64,000 nucleotides of DNA from Myxocyprinus asiaticus (taxonomy: Eukaryota > Chordata > Actinopteri > Cypriniformes > Catostomidae), in assembly GCF_019703515.2 (NCBI RefSeq), contig NC_059362.1, positions 43,267,826 to 43,331,825 on the forward strand, read 5' to 3'. A model generated the notes under the pieces. That model was not told the DNA's origin. It was given only the letters and a program-made list of their open reading frames with translations, and did not search any database. Below, one piece after another: positions 32,465-42,077 of the stretch (positions are counted from its first letter, which is position 1; each line of letters opens with the position of its first letter). Position numbers and translations under genes: made by a program.

Positions 32465-32666
32465 GTATTCTAATTTGTTGAGATGGTGAACTGGTGGGTT
32501 TTTGTTAAATGTGAGCCAAAATCATCACAATTAAAAGAACCAAAGACTTAAACTACTTCAGTCTGTGTGCATTGAATTTATTTAATACACGAGTTTCACA
32601 ATTTGAGTTGAATTACTGAAATAAATGAACTTTTCCACGACATTCTAATTTACTGAGATGCACCTG
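32465..32666 (-). repeat. Right terminal inverted repeat of Tc1-like element
   Basis: Inverse partner of 31080-31282, ending GAGATGCACCTG and followed by TA. Confidence 0.92.
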
Positions 32667-32732
32667 TATATATATATTTACATGACTGTATGTTTTGTTT
32701 ACTTACACCCCACCATATATGATTACGTATTA

Positions 32733-33042
32733 TGGTAACACTTTACAATAAGGTTCCATTTGTTAACATTAGTAAATGCATTAGTTATCATGAATAAACT
32801 ATTAACAATATATTTGTTACAGCTTTTATTAATCTTTGTTAATGTAAGTAAAATACACTTGTTATTGTTAGTTCATAGAGCATTAACTAATGTTAACAAA
32901 TACAACTTTTGATTTTAAAAATGTAGTAGTATATGTTGAAATTAACATGAACTAAGATAAATAAATGCTTAATAAGTATTGCTCATTGCTAGTTCATGTT
33001 AACTAATGTTAACAAATGAAACCTTATTGTAAAGTGTTATCC
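32733..33042. mobile_element. MITE with inverted ends
   Basis: The left end GGTAACACTTTACAATAAGG and the right end CCTTATTGTAAAGTGTTA(T)CC are inverted copies. About 310 bp, AT-rich, non-coding. The terminal motif is one of the commonest MITE types in cyprinid genomes. Confidence 0.88.
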
Positions 33043-34790
33043 ATATTATATTATTTCTATATTAACGAGGCAATAACAAGATTATTTATTTATATTAGAA
33101 TAAACACAGGATAGTTTTGTCCTATTATGAGAGTTTACAACCAACATTAGAATTGTTTAAATTAAGCATATACATTTACTTTGCAGTAAAAGTTGTTTTG
33201 TAGCTCAGTTTTAATTGATGTTGTTTTGAAAAGTGTACAGTTTTACTTGGCATTGAGGTCTTTCATGGACTTTGAATAAAGGTTGTGTTCAGCCATTGGT
33301 GTAATAAATGTCTTTCTTCCTGTTTGTTTTTCAATACTTAGCTATAGTTTGGACTTTGGAGACAAATTTGTCTCTAGGTGACCTAAATCTGACAAAAACC
33401 AAAATCTTACAAAAATTCAGGGATCATTAGGAGAAATGATTCATAACGAAAACATTGAATGTTGTTGTTTTTCATTCTAAAATGCAGAAAGTTTTCTTCT
33501 TGGGTGTAGGGTTAGAGTTAGTCTATGAATAGTAATAAGTTTATATAAAAACAATAGAAGTCTATGTTAAATGTCTATGCTATCCCCAAAACTATGAAAT
33601 CTTGTGTGTCTCTCCTAACAGAAATCTACTTCTAGCCTACATTTACTCACATTTAGATTGTTTTATCTTTAATGGGGAAAGCAAACAAAATAAAACGAAT
33701 TTGAAAAGCCATGTGGTGTCTGTTTGTTCTGAGAAATTAGTGTTGAGTGAGTTTCAGCTATTCTTTAACACTTCTAGCATATGAATGACCTCATTTTGAC
33801 TGACAAAAGCTTTATGATAATGACAAATGATAAAACAATCATAGTCCTAATTATACCAGTATACTAATTCATAAGTGTCTTTAATATGTTTATTTTCTTT
33901 CCCTTTTCTCTCGTGAGGATTTTAATTTTGGATCACGCGATGGCAGCAAGTTTCAGAAGACCATATTGAGATTTCCAAAATTCAAGGAGCATAAAACGTT
34001 TGTATTTATTTCTATGTATGTTTTATTTAAATGTATTGACATTCAGTATCGAGGTACAAAAGTTTTATTTTTTTAAAGAATGAGTTACCCGACTGGATCA
34101 GGTGAAATATCAAATGATATTATGCAAAGTCAACTTTTATTAAACGATATAATAAAAGTATTGAGACGAGGGACAGGACATGAACGAAACTTTTTCACAA
34201 GAGAGTACTTGTCCTTTATTGTTGCAAAGATGAAATGATGTAAAGGTCATAGACATATATAAGGTCAAAGTCTGGTTTATTGATATTTTTATATATTACA
34301 GAGCAATAAATATAAAGTACAGTGCAGCAGACATTCAGCTCAGAGTCTGCAGTTCCTGCATGGCAGTAAGAGATGTAGTTTACCTTCCAAAAGTGTTTCC
34401 TATGACTTGCAAAACATAAGATTTACATGACTTTTTTGATTTCTTTGTGTAATTTCATGACACTTTTCTGTAGCCTACATACACTCAGCTGTGGACAAGT
34501 CACATTTCTGTTCAAATACAATAATTTTTTTAAACCTCTTCCTACTACAAAGATTTTTCTTATCAATTAATTATAATTTGAATTTCAATTGTATTAAAAC
34601 AATCTTTTAAAATCATCTATAACCATAACGCCGTTCAACATACACGTTAATATATAATATATACACGTATATACGATCTTAAAAATCTTTTGATCTGAAG
34701 GCGAATGCTTAAATGTTTGAAATTAGTTTTGTAGACAAAAATATAATTGTGCCAACATATTAATTTATTTCATTACAAAATTAAATTGTA

Positions 34791-34833
34791 TTTAAAAAAA
34801 AAAAAAAAAAAAATTTTTTTTTTTTTTTTTAAA
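34791..34833. repeat. Poly(A)/poly(T) palindrome
   Basis: A run of 20 A is followed at once by 17 T, a perfect self-complementary tract. It may be the joint of two inserted tails or partly an assembly effect. Confidence 0.9.
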
Positions 34834-36029
34834 TGGATGACTTGGACCGAATAATTAAGAAAAGCGCCCAACACATAGATGGGAACTCCTTCAATACTGT
34901 TTAAAAATCATCCCAGGGTGATCCCTCAAGAAGTTGGATGAGAAAATGTCAAGAGTACATATCTGCAAATTCTAGACAAAGGATGACTACTTTGAAGATG
35001 CTAAAATATAACACAGTTTTGATTTATTCACAACATAATTCCCATAGTTCCATTTGTTATTCCATAGTTTTGATGACTTTACTATTATTCTAAAATGTGA
35101 AAAAAATAATAATAAAAAAATAAAGAATGAGTAAGTGACCCTAAACTTTTGAACGGTAGTGTATGTGTATATATATATATATAAGAAAAATTAATTTCTG
35201 AAAAAGAAATTAATTTATTTTCCTTAAACTGTAAGAAGCCTACTTTGCCCTGCACATAACTTCTTACTGTTCACTGCGTGTTCAGTGTCTCTAATAATAA
35301 TAATAATAATAATAATAAAAATAAAAAATTATATAAAAACCTATTATGTAATAATAATAATTGTAGAACATTTATTCATACAGTTTAAGACTAAATAGAG
35401 GAATAGTTCATTAAAGATGAAATATTTTAGCTAAATTAGGTGCTATAAAAATATGTATCGTTTATAAATATAAAAGCTCACATTTATTAAGCGTTTACAA
35501 TAATAATAAAAAAAGTTAAAAACAAATCAGTGAAATAAAAAACGATTTGCCACAATACAGAAAAACGTCTTCTACTGTTTGGTCTTAGTGCTAAAACAAC
35601 AGAACTTTGACTGCAAATTAACAAAACTTTAGTTTGACAAACCATGTCGAGTTTCCATCCAAAACATTTTAATTTGTTAAACATTTAAAACATTAAAGAT
35701 AGTACTTCAGTGCTTCAATGTAACCAGAAGATGGCGCCATAGACCCCCCCCTCCCCCTCCAATGGCAAACTCATTTGAAAATGCATGTCTGATATCTGAG
35801 GAAATGGGTTTGAATTTTTTATTCTCTTTGCATTGCATTTGCAACAACATAAACACATCACAGAAACCAGTTTCAAGCTTCTACTAAACATTTATGCATG
35901 AGTGAACAATGCATTAATAGAGAACAATGTTGTCGTAAATCTAGGCCCAATAAACATTTTATTATTTTTATTTTTTTCTTGAAATCACTGCAAAGTTTCA
36001 TGTTAAACCTGCGCATGGCAACTGGCGAC

Positions 36030-36154
36030 ACTCGTGCAGTCTCTATGGAGGATGCTGCACGCTGAGATGCTCCACGGAACCGGGGGGACTCCACGGTTAT
36101 CCGCCGCTGCCGCACATTTAAGCCTGCAAACAGTCAAACAGCAGCGGAATAAAC
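36030..36154 (+). promoter_or_regulatory. Putative promoter of the unrecognised gene
   Basis: Local GC- and CpG-rich patch in an AT-rich region, with CGCTGAGATGCTCCACGGAA and CGGTTATCCGCCGCTGCCGC, directly before the proposed first exon. No TATA box is evident. Support is composition and position only. Confidence 0.4.
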
Positions 36155-36187
36155 ATGTTTACACCCGTATTCCTCACGCCCCGCTAA
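36155..36187 (+). other. Upstream ORF overlapping the start codon
   Basis: A ten-codon ORF starting ATGTTTACACCC. Its TAA stop shares its last A with the proposed main start (TAATGG). Such an overlap could allow reinitiation or limit translation. It depends on the main start being real. Confidence 0.45.
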
Positions 36188-36200
36188 TGGCGGATGAAAG
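36187..36200 (+). CDS. Unrecognised gene, coding exon 1
   Basis: Encodes MADE and two bases of Arg. Strong donor GTAAGA at 36201. The start has G at +4 but C at -3. Confidence 0.5.
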
Positions 36201-36462
36201 GTAAGATTGCGCATGTCGGCACATGATGAAACTGCATGCCTCCAAAATCAATAGGTGACTAATCATGATGTATTTACATTTAAATCACATAAAGCCCTAC
36301 ATTTAAGTTAAAAAGCTATTACCTGAAAGGTAATATTGGGTTTATATTCAGAGTGAGTTTGGGTGCTACTGAAACACTCATTGATCGCATCATACCAGAA
36401 CAACCTCACTGAGGGCCCGATTGTCAGTTTAGACAAAACGTTCAATAAAAAATAATAAAAAT

Positions 36463-36505
<43 letters not shown>

Positions 36506-39500
36506 CAAGCCATTGTGTCTTGGTTGACTAGATAGACAAGAGTTTAGTCGTTTCTTTTAAATTGTTCAAAACCACATAAGTACTGAACTTTTATTCTGAA
36601 CTGCGTACTTGACCATGTCGTCAAAGTGATCTGAAACATCTCAATTAACAGTAAGCAACACCTGTAGCTGAACCTCATCCTTCCCAAAACTGCAGCACCC
36701 CTCCTACACTGTTGGCATTACACCGACTGACAGCCAGGGGTCGCTGCCTGAAATAAAGTCTATAACCTTGAGTCAGATTGAGGTAGCTAGATCAAACTTA
36801 GCCAGCCAGTGTGGTGTTTTAACTTGACCACAAAAACTAAGAAACGGGAGCTAGTCTTATTATGAGCGGACTTTTCAAATATATGATTGTTCCAGTTATC
36901 ACCTTAAAATAGGGTTTTCTTGTGTGGATTTTGGGCTGAGTGTAAGGCACAAAATGGCTGCCAATCAGACCACCCCCCCTCCCCCCCAATCACTCATTCA
37001 TGTCATGTGTGTTAAAGTAATCACACAGTCAAAATAACACAATGTATCATGATTTTCCCTAACTGAAAGTGACAGCTGCAGGCATAGCTCAAAAAAGGGG
37101 CGTGAGCTCCAAATCGCCATTAAAGATATAGGGAGCCCTAATCTAACCTTTTCCCTAACCTTAACTCTTTTGGAGATTCCGCCCCCATTTGGCGGTGTCC
37201 GGCCTGAAGCTATACCTACTTGCACTGAAAGAAGCATATAGCTGCAGGCAAGGGCGTAGATTTGGCTTGAATATTGGCGGGGCTGCAGCGTGAAGCATCT
37301 ACATGTTTCTATTAATCATGTTATAAATCATGGGGAGGTTGTACTTGCTTGTTTTGATTATTGGGGGGTGGGTTACCTTCCCCCCCATCCATCCTGAAAA
37401 CTACGCCCCTGGCTGTAGGCATTGCTCCAAAAAGGGGCGGGAGCTCCATAACGCCATTAAAGATGTAGGGAGCCATAATCTAACCCTTTCCCTAACCTTA
37501 ACCCTTTTGGAGTTGACGCAGCCCCCTTTTGGAGTAACCCCACCCTCTTTTGGAGATTCTGCCCCCATTTGGCAGTCTCCAGCCTGAAGCTATACCTACT
37601 TGCACTGATAGAAGCATATAGCTGCAGGCAAGGGCGTAGATTTGGCTTGAATATTGGCGGGGTTGCAGCGTGAAGCATCTACATGTTTCCATTGATCATG
37701 GGATAAATCATGGGGAGGTTGTACTTGCTTGTTTTGATTATTGGCTGGGGCGGTTACCTTCCCCCCCAAAAAACTACGCCCCTGGCTGCAGGCATTGCTC
37801 CAAAAAGGGGCGGGAGCTCCAAATCGCCATTAAAGATATAGGGAGCCATGATCTAACCCTTTCCCTAACTTTAACCCTTTTGGAGTTGACACAGCCCCCT
37901 TTTGGAGTAACCCCACCCCCTTTTGGAGATCCCACCCCCATTTGGCGGTCTCCGGCCTGAAGCTATACCTACCTGCACTGAAAGAAGGATATAGCTGCAG
38001 GCAAGGGCATAGATTTGGTTTGAATATTGGCGGGGTCGCAGCGTGAAGCATCTACATGTTTCCATTAATCATGGTATAAATCATGGGGAGGTTGTACTTG
38101 CTTGTTTTGATTACTGGCTGGGGGGGGTTAACCACCCACCCCCCCGAAAACTACACCCCTGGCTGCAGGCATTGCTCCAAAAAGGGGCGGGAGCTCCAAA
38201 TCGCCATTAAAAATATAGGGAGCCATAATCTAACCCTTTCCCTAACCTTAACCCTTTTGGAGTTGACACAGTCCCCTTTTGGAGATTCCGCCCCCATTTG
38301 GCGGTCTCCGGCCTGAAGCTATACCTACCTGCACTGAAAGAAGGATATAGCTGCAGGCAAGGGCGTAGATTTGGCTTGAATATTGGCGGGGCTGCAGCGT
38401 GAAGCATCTACATGTTTTCATTAATCATGGTATAAGTCATGGGGAGGTTGTACTTGCTTGTTTTGATTATTGGGGGGGGGGGTTAACCACCCACCCCCCG
38501 AAAACTACGCCCCTGGCTGCAGGCATTGCTCCAAAAAGGGGCGGGAGCTCCAAATCGCCATTAAAAATATAGGGAGCCATAATCTAACCCTTTCCCTAAC
38601 CTTAACCCTTTTGGAGTTGACACAGTCCCCTTTTGGAGATTCCGCCCCCATTTGGCGGTCTCCGGCCTGAAGCTATACCTACCTGCACTGAAAGAAGGAT
38701 ATAGCTGCAGGCAAGGGCGTAGATTTGGCTTGAATATTGGCGGGGCTGCAGCGTGAAGCATCTACATGTTTTCATTAATCATGGTATAAGTCATGGGGAG
38801 GTTGTACTTGCTTGTTTTGATTATTGGGGGGGGGGGTTAACCACCCACCCCCCGAAAACTACGCCCCTGGCTGCAGGCATTGCTCCAAAAAGGGGCGGGA
38901 GCTCCAAATCGCCATTAAAAATATAGGGAGCCATAATCTAACCCTTTCCCTAACCTTAACCCTTTTGGAGTTGACACAGTCCCCTTTTGGAGATTCCGCC
39001 CCCATTTGGCGGTCTCCGGCCTGAAGCTATACCTACCTGCACTGAAAGAAGGATATAGCTGCAGGCAAGGGCGTAGATTTGGCTTGAATATTGGCGGGGC
39101 TGCAGCGTGAAGCATCTACATGTTTTCATTAATCATGGTATAAGTCATGGGGAGGCTGTACTTGCTTGTTTTGATTATTGGGGGGGGGGGGGGGGTGGGT
39201 TACCTTCCCCCACATCCATCCTGCAGGCATTGCTCCAAAAAGGGGCGGGAGCTCCAAATCGCCATTAAAGATACAGGGAGCCCCTAATCTAACCCTTTCA
39301 CTTTCCTAGTGGAAGTGACGCCCCCTTTTGGAGTTGGTGCAACCCACTTTTGGTATAACCACGCCCCCTTTGGACTAACTCCACCCTCTTTGGAGATCCC
39401 TCCCCCATTTGCAGCTATACCTACTTGACTGAAACAGCAAATCGAAAACTTTAATGGCGGTCGGTGGGTTTAATGTGATTTTAATATAGGCCTATATCAC

Positions 39501-40571
39501 TTTTGTCACTTATTTGACTTCACTTGTGTATCACTAATCTCACTCAAAGCCCTTATTAGAATACACGGCAGAGTATTCTTCATTTTGAATTGAATAATTG
39601 ATAAGATAGCCTACATCGAATTTTGTGACGATTAAAGATGTCGAAATAAAAGCGAGAAATATTTTGAATCGTATAAACAGAATGTCGGGAATTATCCGCA
39701 TGTTTTCTTTGATTTGCTTGTTTCAATAGGTGCGTGTCGGATTTGACAAGATATTTTTGCACCGATGATTTTCCCAAAGATTACCGGGAGGTTTCTGAGA
39801 AGTTTCTGCTAATTCCTTTCATTAACCACTACAGTTTGGATCTGAAACGTCAGGATCTCTACACATCATATAGGTACGGCGTGTTTTAATAATAATAATA
39901 ATAATAATAAAAATAATAATAATAAAAGACAATTTCTTTTAGAATAGTAGAGAGAGAGAGTTTACTCTTTTCTGTGAAGATTAATTATCTTTATTAAAAG
40001 TCACACACTATGTACAGTTTTATGTTATTCACCCAGACACTTAAACACAATCGTGCGCAATCAATATATATTTAATTGACATTGACTGTGCGACAGTTTT
40101 TTCTTTGCCCACTCACATTGTTCGAGGTATGAATTAAAGAAGCGATTTAAACTCCTCTTACATTTCACAGACGCTATGAAATATTCATGCTGGAAAATTC
40201 CTCCATTCCGCACAATTGAAAGCGCCACCAGCAGCCATAACACAACAAAAACAAACGAAACTCGGTCGGTCGCTTGAAATGGAAACAACATAAGAAATTT
40301 AGTGGTAAAAAGATAATAGTTATAAATCAGAAAGAATCACTGGCACTGTTTTGAACTCATCCACAGGGTCAGACAAGTGGGACAGACAGCATGGCCGTGC
40401 ACTCCATCGCAGGTGAGTGAGACACAACATCGTGAGATATTATTATATCAGCTGAGAACAATGTCTATAAGAGCACGAAGATGGGAGGATCGACAATTAT
40501 TGATCAAGTCAGCCGCAATTTCCGCAAATATCAATTTTAAGCGGAGAAACGACGTCGAAAGACTCACCTGA
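36187..40571 (+). CDS. Unrecognised three-exon gene, 120-residue protein
   Basis: I do not recognise this protein. Proposed exons are 36187-36200 (donor AAAG|GTAAGA), 39730-39873 (acceptor TTTCAATAG, donor TATAG|GTACGG) and 40367-40571 (acceptor TCATCCACAG, TGA stop). Both introns are phase 2 and the total is 363 nt, an exact multiple of three. The product begins MADERCVSDLTRYFCTDDFP. Its middle (SEKFLLIPFINHYSLDLKRQ) mixes hydrophobic and charged residues. The C-terminal part is basic and helix-like (REILLYQLRTMSIRARRWED), ending FKRRNDVERLT. There is no signal peptide or clear membrane span. An alternative donor GTGAGT at 40413 would truncate or extend the last exon. It lies between rab10 and lin28b on the same strand and has its own CpG-rich start. 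The joined frame and consistent phases support a real gene; the function is unknown. Confidence 0.55.
36463..36503. repeat. (AC)n microsatellite
   Basis: About 20 AC units in intron 1 of the unrecognised gene. Confidence 0.95.
37075..39430. repeat. Tandem array of ~340-377-bp units
   Basis: Seven unit starts at GCTGCAGGCATTGCTCC or close variants: 37075, 37412, 37785, 38162, 38516, 38870 and 39220 (last one truncated). Spacings are 337, 373, 377, 354, 354 and 350. The 354-base units starting at 38162, 38516 and 38870 look almost identical. Each unit carries GGGGCGGGAGCTCCAAATCG, CTAACCCTTTCCCTAACC, CCCCCTTTTGGAG motifs, AAGGGCGTAGATTTGGCTTG and a G run facing a C run (GGGGGGTTAACC... CCCCCC). 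Small open frames recur on both strands in every unit. They follow from the repetition and are not annotated as genes. Confidence 0.95.
39730..39873 (+). CDS. Unrecognised gene, coding exon 2
   Basis: Encodes RCVSDLTRYFCTDDFPKDYR through to DLYTSY plus two bases. Preceded by TTGATTTGCTTGTTTCAATAG and followed by GTACGG. Open in this frame with codon use unlike the surrounding AT-rich DNA. Confidence 0.6.
39886..39926. repeat. (ATA)n microsatellite
   Basis: About 12 ATA or AAT units just after exon 2 of the unrecognised gene. Confidence 0.9.
40367..40571 (+). CDS. Unrecognised gene, terminal coding exon
   Basis: Acceptor CATCCACAG|GGTCAG. Encodes RVRQVGQTAWPCTPSQVSET and onward for 67 codons to TGA at 40569-40571. 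An internal GTGAGT at 40413 is an alternative donor. If used, the coding part ends after PSQ in phase 0. Confidence 0.5.
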
Positions 40572-41196
40572 TGTATCACCACTGCCGGTTCAGTTTTACA
40601 GGCAGTGAATGGTTCAGAGAAAGACACAGACACACACAAAAACCCTAAACGCTCCATTCACACTTCCGTCTGACGTCATGACTTTATTGTGACGCAACGA
40701 GGGAGCGTTCTAAAGATGAATCAACCCGCATAAATCATCCACACACACACGTTACATGTTACTATTAACAAGACAAAGCCGATGTTAGCTGTTAAGAAGG
40801 CCTGTAATGCGCAAAAATAGCACTGAATGAATCTCATACTGATATTTGCTCAAAACTCGCTATTTTATAGATGAGTCAACACATGACACACTTTTTCGTT
40901 TTTACATTGATTAACAGAGGTAAACTAACAGATGAATTCGCAAACAAATGCATCCAGTTTTATTTAACAATAACGAGCTATTTTCATCAAATAATGAACT
41001 CGGGCAACATGACAAGCTGGATTTAAGATGAATCAGAGCACACAAAGGCATGTCCTTTCGACAAGCTATTGCGTTTTTTACCAGAGGATAATAATGCAGA
41101 TAATAGATAATAGGAATTTTTTAAAACCTTGTTGAAATGTATTTGAAACGAAAAAAAATAAAAATAAAAAATGAAATCTGACAATATATACACACA

Positions 41197-41200
<4 letters not shown>

Positions 41201-41259
<59 letters not shown>
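41201..41259. repeat. (AT)n microsatellite
   Basis: About 29 AT units next to a short (CA)n run. Confidence 0.96.
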
Positions 41260-41264
<5 letters not shown>

Positions 41265-41352
41265 CAAAAAGGAACAATTGAACACCTCTCCCAAGCCTTT
41301 CTCTTTTTTGTGTGTATAAATACCCCCAAATCCTAATTAAGGTGAATAATTT

Positions 41353-42077
41353 ACACTCAAAAACGAATTCATTACCTTTATTTAATTTAAGAACGTTTTT
41401 ACAAGCATTTTAATTGAATTATTTCTCATTAATTCAGTTTCATTAAACCAACATCATTTAATTGGATTAGGTCAAATCAATTTACTATAGTTGGTTTAAC
41501 TCAACTTCATTAGGTTTATTTAATTAATTGGCTTATGTTGGTACAAAATAATAATTTTTTTTAATCGTTAGTATTTGCCAGGTGAGCAAGTGTAAGGACA
41601 GTGAAACTGTTGCACTCTCAGTTTGATAGCAACTGTTTATAAAGCTCAGCAACACTCAAATCAAACATCACATGAATGTTCAACTCCATCCTCAACCAAA
41701 GCACAAGCACCAGTCTTCACCACAATGGTAACCCCCCAAATTCCAGCCAAACAAACACTACTGTTTTTAAAAAATGGTCAAACAGAACAGTAAACATGAA
41801 CAAAACTCGTCCTGTTCTTCTCTTGCTCAAAAATGCATAATTATACTTAGTTTCAACATTTGTTCACACCATCCAGTCCCCTGCAAAGCATGCTGGTAAA
41901 TCGAAATCCCCTGGCCAGTTTCATCAATGCTACAAAAATATTAATGTAGACTTTACTCAAATGGATTAAGTAAACTTATATTTTTACCAGTTTAATTGAA
42001 TTTAACATAATGAATTTAAGTCAAGACCAAATGTTCTAGAATTGTGTTGCTTTATTTTTTTTATTTTTTTTTAGTGT
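41353..42077. mobile_element. Non-autonomous DNA element, family R3
   Basis: Uninterrupted copy of the element at 1454-2428, in the opposite orientation. The left end is ACACTCAAAAACG and the right end TTTTTTTTAGTGT. Shared interior includes GAGCAAGTGTAAGGACAGTG. Confidence 0.7.

Larger units (their letters stand above)
31080..32666 (+). mobile_element. Tc1-like transposon, full length (1587 bp)
   Basis: Both ends read CAGGTGCATCTCA, inverted and flanked by TA. Inverted repeats of about 200 bp enclose one transposase gene. Inside each repeat the terminal word TCAATAAATTAGAATGTC has an echo, TCAACAAATTAGAATATGG or its reverse, at the inner edge. This is the IR/DR layout typical of many fish Tc1 elements. 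Confidence 0.95.
26901..36030. other. Intergenic, repeat-rich
   Basis: No host gene recognised on either strand. It contains R2 and R1 copies, a (GT)n-(AT)n tract, a hAT-like element, an intact-length Tc1-like element and a MITE. The stretch 33.1-36.0 kb is AT-rich with short (TAA)n runs and a perfect A/T palindrome, and otherwise shows nothing. Confidence 0.7.

Noticed and set aside
35873..36115. 80-codon minus-strand frame before the unrecognised gene
   Set aside because: Antisense to a GC-rich promoter patch; no motif and no splice partner found.
37330..39115. Repeated ~66-85-codon open frames on both strands in the tandem array
   Set aside because: They recur because the DNA unit recurs. 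Frames exist on both strands of the same bases and no start context or domain supports them.
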